Positions 1 to 9,500 of a stretch of DNA of 64,000 nucleotides are shown here, one piece after another. Made by a program: the position numbers and the translations under genes. This DNA comes from Sarcocystis neurona. Lineage: Eukaryota > Apicomplexa > Conoidasida > Eucoccidiorida > Sarcocystidae. The stretch spans positions 1,097,665-1,161,664 of the forward strand of contig KL647313.1 of NCBI GenBank assembly GCA_000727475.1, given 5' to 3'. The notes under the pieces were generated by a model. The model made no database searches. It saw nothing but the letters and a program-made list of their open reading frames with translations, and was not told the DNA's origin. Every line of letters starts with the position of its first letter. Positions within the stretch are counted from its first letter, which is position 1.

Positions 1-21
1 AAAAATGCTCCCTCCGCCGAT

Positions 22-467
22 TTACAAGACGAAAAAGTGAGAAGTAGACAGTTCCACGTGCGTCTCCCTGGCCGTGTGTTTCTGCTGCTGGGCCGCCGTC
101 GAGACCACCTGCGTCTGCTGCCGACTTCCCTGCTTCTCGGTTGTGTTCCACTCTACGTTTCCTCTGCTCTTGCTTCTACGCTTGTTCGGTGCCCTCTCGC
201 TGCTGCGCGCTCGACTGTTGCAGCTGCTCGACCGACTGTGGGATTGCTGCTGCTCCTGCTGTCCCCACCAGACGCCGCGTGCTGCTTCATCTGCTGCAGG
301 TCGTGCTGCAGCGGCTCTTGTTGCGTGCCCTCTGTGGCTCGGCTCCTGCCCTGTGTGCTTGCTTCTTGCTGAATCGCCGCTGCTGTCGCCTGCTGCTGCT
401 GTTGCTGCTGTTGCTGCTGTTGTGTTCCAGCGAGGCTTTGCGGCGCCGCGGCTACCTCCGGGACCCT
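22..467 (-). CDS. Candidate terminal exon, Gln/Ala/Ser-rich protein, unassigned
   Basis: Minus-strand frame opening just after a possible acceptor (GTTGCTGCAG) and ending at a TAA at 22-24. It has no Met of its own, so it would be a 3' exon. Its residues are mixed and hydrophilic outside the repeats (for example RSKSRGNVEWNTTEKQGSRQ near the C-terminus), which argues for coding. A second minus frame (153-479) is also open and carries a run of 11 Gln, so the frame is not certain. Further minus frames without stops occur at 500-703 and could be an upstream exon. No family recognised; all three readings are Gln/Ala rich because of the CTG tract on the plus strand. Confidence 0.33.
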
Positions 468-739
468 CTGCAGCAACACACCAGCAGCAGCATCACTGTC
501 TTAACACGGCTCTCGTCTGCAGCAACCCCAGGAACGGCGACAGTTCTTCCTGCCCACCGCGTGCTCCGCACAGAGGCGTAGAGCTGACGCCATTATCGAG
601 GATCGCGACCATCTGTCCACCTCTGCTTTGCAGCCCTGCTGTGTCCTCGTGTTTTGAACAGATGACTGGTGCAGCAGCGGTCTTTCAGCAGCAGCAGCAC
701 TAACGTCCTCCTGCTGAGAGGAACGGCGTCGTACAATAT

Positions 740-1150
740 TTATCTACCCTGAACATTCCACGTCAAGCGTCGCATATGCACATGTATACAAACAGATTGA
801 ACCTACATACGAAGATGTGTACGGAGGAAGAATCACGAATTATATCAACATATCCTTCCAGATGTTATATACGCATGCGCATCCGCTGTTATTCACGATG
901 TACAATACACTGCACGCCAGCTATACAGATTCGTGCGTATATAAATATATACATTTAGGCAGGTAAGGTGGCTCTTTTGACAGCACGAGGGACGGCTGGG
1001 CTTACGCAGACAGATAGATTCGTATACACGAACTATGCGTTTACCTATAAATATATATACACGCGTGTAGAGAGGGAGAAATCTGTACATACATGCGTAC
1101 ATAGTCATTTATACGTAAATAGCAATACATCGATATAAATGCACATAGAC
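740..1150. repeat. TA-rich microsatellite spacer
   Basis: Imperfect runs of ATATAT, ACATAC and GTATAC with no convincing coding content on either strand. It separates the first exon candidate from the next one at 1190. Confidence 0.6.
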
Positions 1151-1189
1151 GTATGTGTGCGTGGGCAAGTGCTGCGCTGCTTCAATCAG

Positions 1190-1241
1190 TGACAGCGAGG
1201 ACGACGTGGAACAACAGCAGCTGGTGCAGAAGTGGGAAAAG
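1190..1241 (+). CDS. Candidate internal exon (acidic), unassigned
   Basis: Short exon bounded by an acceptor (TTCAATCAG) and a good donor (GAAAAG then GTAAGC). In the open frame it reads as an acidic stretch DSEDDVEQQQLVQKWEK, with one base completing a codon from an upstream exon and ending in phase 0. The upstream exon was not found. The next in-phase candidate is at 1548. Confidence 0.4.
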
Positions 1242-1547
1242 GTAAGCAGGCCTCACGGATCACGCAACAACAGCGCAGATGGCCAGCAGCAGCAACAGCT
1301 ACGGCAACAGCTGCTGCTAGAGCACGGCACCCGCGTTTACTTCTACACTTACGTATGTCTTTCCACAAGTATATGTGTGTATACACACATATGTACGTCT
1401 TTACATACGCACAGAAAAACAGGTAGGCCTGCGTATAGTACGCAGCAGCCGCAGATTTAGACAATTGACCGCAGCTGTGAGGGCGTCCCACCTGAAAACG
1501 GCACCGATGGCGTCAACGTAAATACCGGGACCGGAGGGTGTAACCAG

Positions 1548-1742
1548 TGGCCGACGCACGGCAGCACCCGGCGGTACAGCCGCACCAGCACCGGAGGAGG
1601 AGGAGTTGGAGGAGGAGCACCGGCAGCAGCAGAGCAGCCGACGAGGGAAGCAAGAGGCAGAGGCGGCGCGACAGCGAACAGATGCGTCGAATATTCTCCG
1701 TCGATAGCAGCAGCAGTAGCAAGTGCTAGAGGCGCGCTGTGA
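1548..1742 (+). CDS. Candidate terminal exon, Gly/Arg/Ala-rich, unassigned
   Basis: Begins after a possible acceptor (GTGTAACCAG) in phase 0, which matches the end phase of the exon at 1190-1241. It runs 64 codons to TGA. The predicted peptide starts WPTHGSTRRYSRTSTGGGG and is Gly, Arg and Ala rich. The two other plus frames are also partly open: one gives a charged sequence with EEEELEEEHRQQQ and stops at the TAG after an Arg-Arg pair. The frame choice rests only on phase agreement. Confidence 0.25.
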   Translation, partial: WPTHGSTRRYSRTSTGGGGVGGGAPAAAEQPTREARGRGGATANRCVEYSPSIAAAVASARGAL

Positions 1743-1859
1743 CGAGGCGGGTAAGCACTGGCATAGGTGCTGCCTGGTTTACACGTACAACTGCAATATT
1801 CGCAGATGTGTGGTGAAGAAATAACTGCGGCAATACGCGAATACGAATGCACACAAGTA

Positions 1860-2480
1860 TGCATGTGTGTGCGTACTATTATACTTCGTTGGCACGTGAG
1901 GGAAACCTAGGAGATAGATGTCAGGGCGGTGAGCCACTCTTGCAGCGCGCAAATTCTACATATCTCTGTGCACAAAAGCGCACAAATTGTCATACTGGTG
2001 ACTTTGTATGAATTCACGCGTGCCCTCGGAACTCAAACATGTACATGTATGTATGTAATTCAACGTGCCAACCTGTTCAGGTGAGAACACAGGCGTACAC
2101 AACTGCAGGAATACATGATCGTGTTGTTCTGCATGCACATGTATGCGTTAATATGTATGTGTATGCGAGTGTACACACACGTCTACACTCATACACACGC
2201 AGGTCGTTCTGCATGCCTATCGATACATACACACACACACGCATGTCGGCAAGTGTACTGTTTTGTGTATATGTATAAGAATGTATGTACTGCAACGTCG
2301 TGTTCCGGCAACAGCATCCGACGGTAACGTTTCTTGGCAGCATCCACGTAAATACATGCGGGCGAAGTCCGCAGATGGTTGCTGACTCTGCGGGAGCGGA
2401 AGGGCAACAGAGCGCGTCCCTACGAGGGCGGTACCTTCACACAAAGCCCTGTCCTTGCAGATATACTTCACGGAAGAACT
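1860..2480. repeat. ACAT/GTAT microsatellite with short unique islands
   Basis: Mostly ACACAC, ATGTAT and CATACA runs (2030-2290) with a 150-bp unique island at 2300-2450. I see no supported gene here. Confidence 0.5.
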
Positions 2481-2554
2481 ATTGATATAGGGGTGTAGAT
2501 GTTTATACGCGTGCGTAGTAGTGCACGAGAGATAGGCCCCTCGGGAGGCGAGAA

Positions 2555-2929
2555 GTGGAACACACGCGGTCTGATTTTTCATACGTGTACGCGTTCACGG
2601 AGGCAGAGACGTACAGCTTGCAGGGAGCGACAGCAGCTCTCATTGCCCTGATATTGTTAAAGCTGAGCACGCGGTATTATCAGAGCATCGCGTTGCCGCG
2701 CACCCCGGGGTGCAGGCATCTTTGGCGTACTTGTCTACTTTTGTTTTCCGTCTTCTTCGTTCTGGTAGCACAGATTTTCTTGGAGCGAAGCATCCAAACG
2801 TGGTTCCGCAGGCACGCTCCTTACTGGGAGGAAGGGCATAGAACGCTTACTGCAGGAAGTTGTAGGTGCACGCATGCGTGCCTGCTTGCTGTTCCGCCTG
2901 CTACTGTGAAGAAACCCGCACGTGCGTGA
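2555..2929 (+). CDS. Candidate exon of a membrane protein, unassigned
   Basis: Open plus frame without ATG at its left edge, so an internal exon. It encodes a natural-looking mixed sequence with two hydrophobic helices: ATAALIALILLKL and, after a short basic loop containing RTPGCRHLWR, LLLFSVFFVLVAQIFL, followed by an amphipathic stretch ending in WFRRHAPYWEEGHR. The helix-basic loop-helix order loosely recalls the S4-S5 region of polycystin/TRP-type channels, but no diagnostic motif is present and I do not assign it. The true 3' edge is unclear: several GT positions lie between 2850 and 2920. A downstream exon at 3646-3790 on the same strand may belong to the same gene. Confidence 0.45.
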   Translation: MEHTRSDFSYVYAFTEAETYSLQGATAALIALILLKLSTRYYQSIALPRTPGCRHLWRTCLLLFSVFFVLVAQIFLERSIQTWFRRHAPYWEEGHRTLTAGSCRCTHACLLAVPPATVKKPARA

Positions 2930-2959
2930 GCACTGCGGACGACAGTCCACCGCAGGCGC

Positions 2960-3640
2960 TAGTCACGCACATTACGTATATATTTATGTATATATATATG
3001 CATACATATATTTATCCAGGTACAGTCCCAAACATATTGGCGGACGTACCGAAACACAGAGGTATGCACGCGCACAGAATTACAAATTTATTTACATTCT
3101 ATTTGTATCCTTACGTGCGCATCCGCCTGCAAACACTCTGTATACAATTTCTTGCGTTTATCTGCATACAAGCACGTCACTGTAAGTATACACACGTGGA
3201 CACGTCCTGTGTATAAACATGCATATAGGTATGAAGGTCACAAATGTACGTACACACACCCCTACGTATACGTGTATATACTGTAATATATCCCTGTGCC
3301 TATGGCACCGGGATCACGAAGAATCTTGACAAGCCTTGTGCAGTGCTGCTGCTTCCCTGGTGCAGCCTCCTTCGGCGTTAAAAGCTTCTGCATGTAGATC
3401 AGCGACGCGTATGCGTCTCCCCAATATATATGTAGCCATCCACAAATACACGCGCGCAAACTAATAAATTTACTTTTACGCGTCTACCTCTTGTGCTTCA
3501 TTCAAGTCTGTGTGTATATCTGTGTACATACACATACACTCGACGTACACATACATATACATGTACAATATGTACATATATATGCATATGTGTACACGCA
3601 TATCTGATGTATATACGCGTATACGCGATGTGGCACGTGT
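2960..3640. repeat. TA-rich microsatellite interval
   Basis: Runs of ATATAT/ATGTAT at 2970-3020 and 3490-3620 surround a unique island at 3290-3430. On the minus strand the island has an open frame with natural composition (LLTPKEAAPGKQQHCTRLVK), but no splice signals that I would trust, so no gene is called. Confidence 0.45.
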
Positions 3641-3645
3641 CACAG

Positions 3646-3790
3646 AGCCAGGCACATTTGAGTCCGCATTTAAGTACATAGAGATGCACACTCGGCTCGA
3701 TATCGACTGCGTAGCTCTGTCTCCCTCAGAAGAAGGAGCGTCGAAAGCCCTTGGCAGGCATCTAGAAGAAGTGTTATTCAACTTTCTGTA
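3646..3790 (+). CDS. Candidate terminal exon, unassigned
   Basis: Follows an acceptor (CACGTGTCACAG) after a microsatellite intron and runs to a TAG at 3788-3790. The 47-residue reading is free of low complexity: it contains PGTFESAFKYIEMHTRL and ends GRHLEEVLFNFL. Composition and the clean acceptor support coding on plus. It may be the last exon of the membrane protein at 2555-2929, but I could not establish a matching donor and phase. Confidence 0.45.
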
Positions 3791-3814
3791 GCAATGCCTC
3801 ATCCACTTGCAAAC

Positions 3815-4660
3815 GTTGCATGCAGCCAGTCAACACCTTGTTGTGGGCAGTGTCACACAATAGTTTGACCGCATTGCGCAGGTATGTTGCAGGTGCAGGA
3901 CTCCTGTATATATTATGAGCGCAGTGTTTATAGATTCGTTACGTAGAGCCGAGACATTCGCCGGTGCTGCTCGGGCACTTGCATGCAATGCCGGTGAGGT
4001 GGCATGCACTGCCCAAGGGCCATGCACGCGCGCGCCGTGAATACTTTGGAAGCAGTGTCTCTTCACCTTGTAGGCTCAGCATCTTATTACCTTGTGCAGG
4101 CAGTTTGTGGACACCCTGTATGCAGTGCGCAAAGATTCTGCATGGCTGTCAACATTTTGCCTGCAGTGGAGAGCCGTTTACATGCGACGCCTAACACTTC
4201 GCATGCAGCCCGGGCCGAGTGGTCTCCATGCAGCGCGTACACAGTATGCATCCGTGCGCGCAACGGCACTCGCATGCTTCCCTCTTTACAGCCGGCGTAT
4301 CCCTCTCTCTTTTTTAGCGCCATCTTAGGGCACCAGGAGTCGCTGCCGCAGAGGTTTTTGAAGGAAAGGCGCATGCAGAGAAGTCGCAGGCGAACTTCCC
4401 TGTGGAGTCTCGGCACTGCGAAGAAGAAGTTTCTGCTGGTGCAACCCCTTTACGAGGACTGCACACATGCAGCAGTCGTCTGTACCCGACTTTCACACAC
4501 GAGTGTCGTTCTACAAGCGAACGCAGCAGCGCGTCCAGGTAGGCCGCGTGCGTTCACTTTGCAGGCAGCAATACTCCGCTGCACGCCGGCCCGTCGCAGG
4601 CACGCGTACATGCAACGTATGCAGCAGAGTCATCCGCTTCGAAAGCACGTGTGAGAAAGA
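3815..4660. other. Unique region rich in GCATGC-type words
   Basis: About 850 bp that is neither CAG nor TA repeat. GCATGC or near variants (GCATGCA, CATGCAG, TGCATGG) recur about a dozen times, for example at 3818, 3981, 4001, 4199, 4272, 4370, 4467 and 4611. TGCATGC is a known over-represented upstream motif in apicomplexans. All three plus frames and one minus frame are open over parts of the interval. Confidence 0.4.
4330..4533 (+). CDS. Candidate exon, frame uncertain
   Basis: Lies between a pyrimidine-rich acceptor (CATCTTAG) and a donor (GTCCAG then GTAGGC). Three plus frames are open across much of it. The most natural contains DFHTRVSFYKRTQQRVQ just before the donor; another contains EVFEGKAHAEKSQANFPVES. 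No family recognised. Confidence 0.28.
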
Positions 4661-5247
4661 GAGCGAGAGAGCAAAACCCCATCTCCCTTTGTGTCAGCAA
4701 AACTGCGTCTGCGAGCGTGTGGGTGCAGCGGCTGAAGGCGGTCTTCTGGCGGGACAGACACACACGTCTACCCACCGTAGACCAGTGACGCAGCAACACG
4801 CCGCTGCACGCATACAGCCCGCACACAACGCGAGCAGAAGTCGCCTTTTGTGAGGGAATAAGGAACTTCGAGGGGTCGAGAGTAGTGTGAGCGTACGCAC
4901 GCGACTTTGGTGAAAATTATCTCTGGTCACCCTTGGGACTGCAGCGAAACAACAGAAGGGAGGTACAGCTGTTCGGCGGACGTGGTCAGAAGCACGAAGC
5001 TCCTTCCTGTTTTTAGACGTGCACGCGCACGTGAACGGATGGGTATCTTGCCGAATAGCGGCGGGAGTTCTAGTTTTTTGTAGAGGAGAGGTGCGCTTCC
5101 ATTTAGAACATAAATAATAAAAAAAAAACAAGAGCGCACCCGAGCCCGCGCGAAGAAATGAAGTTGTCACCAAAGTCAGCAGGCGAACCGGAGGAACGCG
5201 CACACTAATCGAGGCGCTGACCGTCTCGCGCAGCACCGGGACTAGTA

Positions 5248-5517
5248 GTGACTCTACATCGCCTCCATTTGTTGCTGCACGGCTGCGGCACCAGGAACAA
5301 ATCTAGGAGCAAAAAGGTGGCAAAATGCCATGCGAGAAAAAGAGGAGTGCTTGTGACGCCGGAAACCAGAAGAATTAGGGACAAAAATGAGAAAGTGGTG
5401 GAAGCGCTGGCGTCGTGTGAGCAGCAGGAAGGCGAGATAAGCTACCCGCGTGCATGCAATTTCGTAGCAGTTTCTGAACACCTGTGCCTCACCTGCAGCG
5501 ACGAGTGTGGCCGATAA
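5248..5517 (+). CDS. Candidate terminal exon, basic/charged protein, unassigned
   Basis: Plus frame ending at TAA 5515-5517, without an ATG, so a 3' exon. The reading is charged and non-repetitive: a basic stretch with KSRSKKVAKCHARKRGVLV, then RRIRDKNEKVVEALASCEQQ and a Cys-rich end (LCLTCSDECGR). The opposite strand also has an ATG-initiated open frame (5628 down to 5254, 124 codons). I prefer plus because of its charge pattern, but this is a judgement. 4660-5240 upstream is open on minus with a hydrophobic segment (GALLFFFYYLC) and otherwise unassigned. Confidence 0.38.
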   Translation: MTLHRLHLLLHGCGTRNKSRSKKVAKCHARKRGVLVTPETRRIRDKNEKVVEALASCEQQEGEISYPRACNFVAVSEHLCLTCSDECGR

Positions 5518-5739
5518 AGAGTCACTGCTATTCGTACTGCGACAATGGCTCCTGAGCAAAGCAATATACGGGAATTGTCTGCATGCACGAGGGATGTGTG
5601 GTAGCTCTTTCAAAAGAAGAGTTTGCATGCGTTAAGCGGCGGTTTCGCTAGACTTCTCCTCGACGCTGCTCAAGGAAGAAGCTAGCTGCCCCTGCTGTTC
5701 AAGCGCGAGAGAAACTTAGGAAGAATGTAGTTGATACTC

Positions 5740-6240
5740 TGCGCGTGGGGCCCCCTGCCGCTCTTGCAGCTGCTGCTGCCTCACCAGGACCTCTCTGGTG
5801 GGCTGCTGCTGGGCAGAACGACTGCTGCTGCTGTGCCTGTTCACACATAGGACTACTGCTGGTGCGGCTGGAATGCAGCTGTTTCTGCTCTCTTGCTGCG
5901 GCGCAACAGCTGCTGCTGCTGCAGCAGTGGAGAGCTACTACGGCGCCCGCCTCTTCGCAGCCGTCACGTTGCTGCTGCCCATCCGGATGCATGCAGGGGA
6001 CTCTTCCTGCTGCTGCTGCGACCACCTTCCGTCGTTGGCTGCTTCACACGTTGTACTCCTACTGCCGCAGCTGGGCTTGACGCGGACTTCTGGAGCTGCG
6101 CTTCCTTTGTGTGTTCGACGCTCCTGACCAGCCGTTACTTCTGAAGCCCTTCCTTTTGGTGCTGCGGCTGCGCTGCTGCCGTCTAAGTCGTTGCTGCTGC
6201 GCCCCACTGTCAACCCCGCTGCTGCTGTTGCGGGGTTTGT
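5740..6240. repeat. CTG/TGC trinucleotide tract
   Basis: Dense GCTGCTG runs on plus, that is CAG on minus, interrupted by unique words. It underlies the candidate minus exon next to it. Confidence 0.7.
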
Positions 6241-6300
6241 AGGTGAGCCTTGCACGCGCACGTCGAAGAAGGCGTTTACAGTCTTCTTTCTTTCTCTTTC
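5938..6300 (-). CDS. Candidate exon downstream of BCKDHB, unassigned
   Basis: Minus frame with natural composition: it includes TVNAFFDVRVQGSPTNPATA, then SSNDLDGSSAAAAPKGRASE, a Gln run, and ends GSSNVTAAKRRAP. There is no ATG at its 5' edge. It begins about 160 bp beyond the stop codon of the E1-beta gene on the same strand, so it could be the next gene, or just an open stretch in that gene's 3' untranslated region. A TA run at 6362-6400 lies between them. Confidence 0.33.
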   Translation of the reverse strand, partial: ERERKKTVNAFFDVRVQGSPTNPATAAAGLTVGRSSNDLDGSSAAAAPKGRASEVTAGQERRTHKGSAAPEVRVKPSCGSRSTTCEAANDGRWSQQQQEESPACIRMGSSNVTAAKRRAP

Positions 6301-6463
6301 TTCGTCGTCTTTTTCCGCGGTGTGTTTTTTGACAAACACGCACGCATGTTAGTTACTAATCTATACACATATATATATATATTTATATATATATATATGC
6401 GCCTTTGCATACATTCATATCTTGCTGTGGCTCTCGTCCGGAGAGCAGGCGGCTGCCTGTTTC

Positions 6464-6523
6464 TTACGTAGCCTTCAACTGCTTTAGCGCCTCCACCACC
6501 TTGTGTTCGTCCGGTAAATAAAA
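6464..6523 (-). CDS. BCKDHB: BCKDHB exon 7 (terminal)
   Basis: 19 codons plus [22 protein letters not shown]. It matches the family's C-terminal Phe-Tyr-x-Pro-Asp helix in place and length. The acceptor is TGGTGTAG. The exon is only 60 bp and is easily missed by automatic annotation. Confidence 0.93.
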   Translation of the reverse strand, partial: FYLPDEHKVVEALKQLKAT

Positions 6524-9500
6524 CTACACCACAGCAACAACAGAAGCAACAGCAACAGCAGCAGCAAACGGAGTGGTGTGCAGCAGAGCGGTACTAGCAG
6601 CAGCAAAAAAGCGCTACGGGCAAACGCAGCAGCAGCGACGGCAGGGGTCCGCAGGACAGCAGCAGCAACACCGGAAGCTTGAACTACAACAGAAGCAGCA
6701 GCAGCAACCTAGCAGCTGCTGAGAGCAACGCGGCAGCAAGGACACGCACACCCAGGGCGCAACTGGAGCAGCAGCACAGAAGCGTGAAGCGTTGTAGCAG
6801 CAGAGGGATGCGGAGCAGCAGTGGCACGCAGAGCAGGAGTAGCAGCAGAGGCATGCAGAGCAGCAGAAGGAGCACAGGCGTGCAGAGCAGGAGCAGCAGC
6901 AGGAAAAAACGGGCCCGAACACGGAGGAGAAGGCGGGCGTCCGGAGAAGAGCCGCACAGCAACAGCAGCAGCAGTGGCAGTGGCAGGAGGCGCACGACTA
7001 CTCCCCTCTTCCTTCTCCTCCTGCTCCTTTCCCCCCTTCTCGTTCTCTGCGGTAGCGGCAGCGGCGACGGGCCACGTGCACAGTAAAACCAGGAGCAGCA
7101 GCAACAGCAGTGGCGGGCCACGCGTCCTGAAGACACAGGAGAAGCAGCAGTAGCAGCGGCGGGCCGCGTCAATACTGCAACAGCAGGAGCAGCAGCAGTA
7201 GCAGCAGCAGCTCACGTGTCCTAAGGAGACGCAGGAGCAGCAGCAGCAGCGGCCCTGGGGTTGCGACGGAGAAAAGCCACGGCAGTTGCTCGCTTGCGTA
7301 CATACACGGCAAGCTCGCAGCAGACTGCGGAGGGAAGCAGCAACGCGCACCCTGTGCTTACTTGTTCGTAGGCGAGGGGGAAAGGCGTGTCGTAGCCACA
7401 GACTCTCTTGATCGGAGCCTGGAGATAGAAGAAGCACTTTTCCTGAAGGCGAGCAGCAATTTCTGCGGCGAAGCCCATGGTCAGCGGGGCTTCATGCGAT
7501 ATAAGGAGGCGGCCCGTCTTCTTCACAGACTTCACCAGCGTATCCACGTCATAGGGCAGGAGCGTCTGCAGGTCGATGACTTCCACGCTGATCGGCTGCT
7601 GCAGTTTCTTCACTTCCGTAGCTGCTCGTAGCAGCCGGTGGACCTGCGTCCCCCACGACACCGCCGTTATCTGCGACAGCAGCAGCAGCACGCAGCGTTC
7701 GCGCGAGCAACTGGGAGACACACAGAGAGACGGAGACGGAGACAGGGACAGAGACGGGCCGCGAGAGAAGGGAAAGTGTGGGGAGGAGGGGCCGGGGGGG
7801 AAGGGACCGGCAAGCGAGATTTTCGAAGGATCCTCGTGCGGGAAGGCGAGGAAGTCTCGCCAGCAGAAAAAAGGGAGACGACGCAGAGGAAGCCGCAGGA
7901 GGGAACTCCGAAGGGAAGACGCGCAGCAGGGCGGACGGGGAGGACGGGAGACGAAGGGCCTCCAAAAAGCGACGAAAAAGAAGCAGTGGGTAGAAACGGC
8001 GAATACGAAGAGGCGAGGCACACACACGAAATGTAGCAGCAGCAGCAGAAGACGGACCGCAGTTCGTTGGAACGTCCTTGTCACATCCACATACAGCAGC
8101 ACATGCGGCCCTATACACACATCCACCTACCCACACATATACATTTGTATACGTGTGTCTACGCATATCCAAATACATTTATTTATATATATGTGTACAC
8201 ACAAGATATGTACATGGGTGTGCCTGTATGTGTATGTGTGTGTGCGTGTGTGTCTACGTATCTCTTTATACGTATAGGTACATATATGTATATATATGTG
8301 TGTCCTTCTATCTACATGCGTATACATATACATGCATATATATATATATCCTCTGTCTCGGTCGTTCTCCCCCGCTATCTATACTTCTATATATTTACAT
8401 CTATACGAGTAAATCTTCCTCCCCATCTCTGTATATATACTTGTTTTCGTGTGTAGATGTGTACGTATATATTGATATGTATACAGTCCACTACATCGTT
8501 GTCTAAAATTTCTACTTCGTTACTTCTTCGTAGATAAATGTGTGGTCGTCAATTGGCCGTATACTCCACACAAAGAAGATAACACATATATCAAGCTCTG
8601 ACTATTCTGTCCAGTCCAAGTCTATACGTATATACACATACGTACATATACATGGATGGAGATCTGCATCTGCGAGCCGCACTTTCTACATATATTAACA
8701 TTTGCGCACGTACAGAGAGACGTCCCCCGCTATGTGTCGAATTCCCCATACGCACTTCCCTCATACAAATCTACACCTATATACACATATATACATATAT
8801 ATATACACACATACAACCTATCTATCTGTCTATCTGTCTATCTACATATATATATTTATATATATGTTCTCGAGAGTGCAATTCATATATATATATACAC
8901 ATATATACACATACATATATTCACACACACACACACACACACAATCTATCTATCTATCTACCTACCTGTCTATATATATATATATTCTCGAAAGTGCGAT
9001 TCACATATATATATATATATACAAACATATATTCATATTTACACACACACACACACAATCTATCTATCTGTCTATCTATCTGTCTATCTATCTACATATA
9101 TATATATATTCTCGAAGTGCAGTTCATATATATATATATGTATATATTCATATTCACACACACACACACACAGAGACAAACATACATACAGACACAGACA
9201 CAGACACACACACACACGCTGTTTCTCTCTATCTCTATACATATACATATATATATAGCCATCCACGCAGACATATACACACGTCTCTTATTAACACATA
9301 CATATATACATATATATACATACATTTAGCCATCGACACAAGCCATCCATATACACATATACACGCATACATATATATATGTATACACATAGGTATATAT
9401 ACGTATGTAGCCATCTAGACTTGATACATGTCTCATCCTATATATATATATGTGGCCGTTTCCAGTCATATACATACACGTCCACACACACACACAGTCA

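Noticed and set aside
2555..2929. Assignment as a polycystin/TRP channel
   Set aside because: Helix pattern is suggestive but no pore or signature motif is visible in this exon.
8650..9420. Three plus frames of 200-240 codons rich in Tyr/Ile/His/Thr
   Set aside because: Pure translation of (TA), (CA) and (TATC) microsatellite inside an intron.
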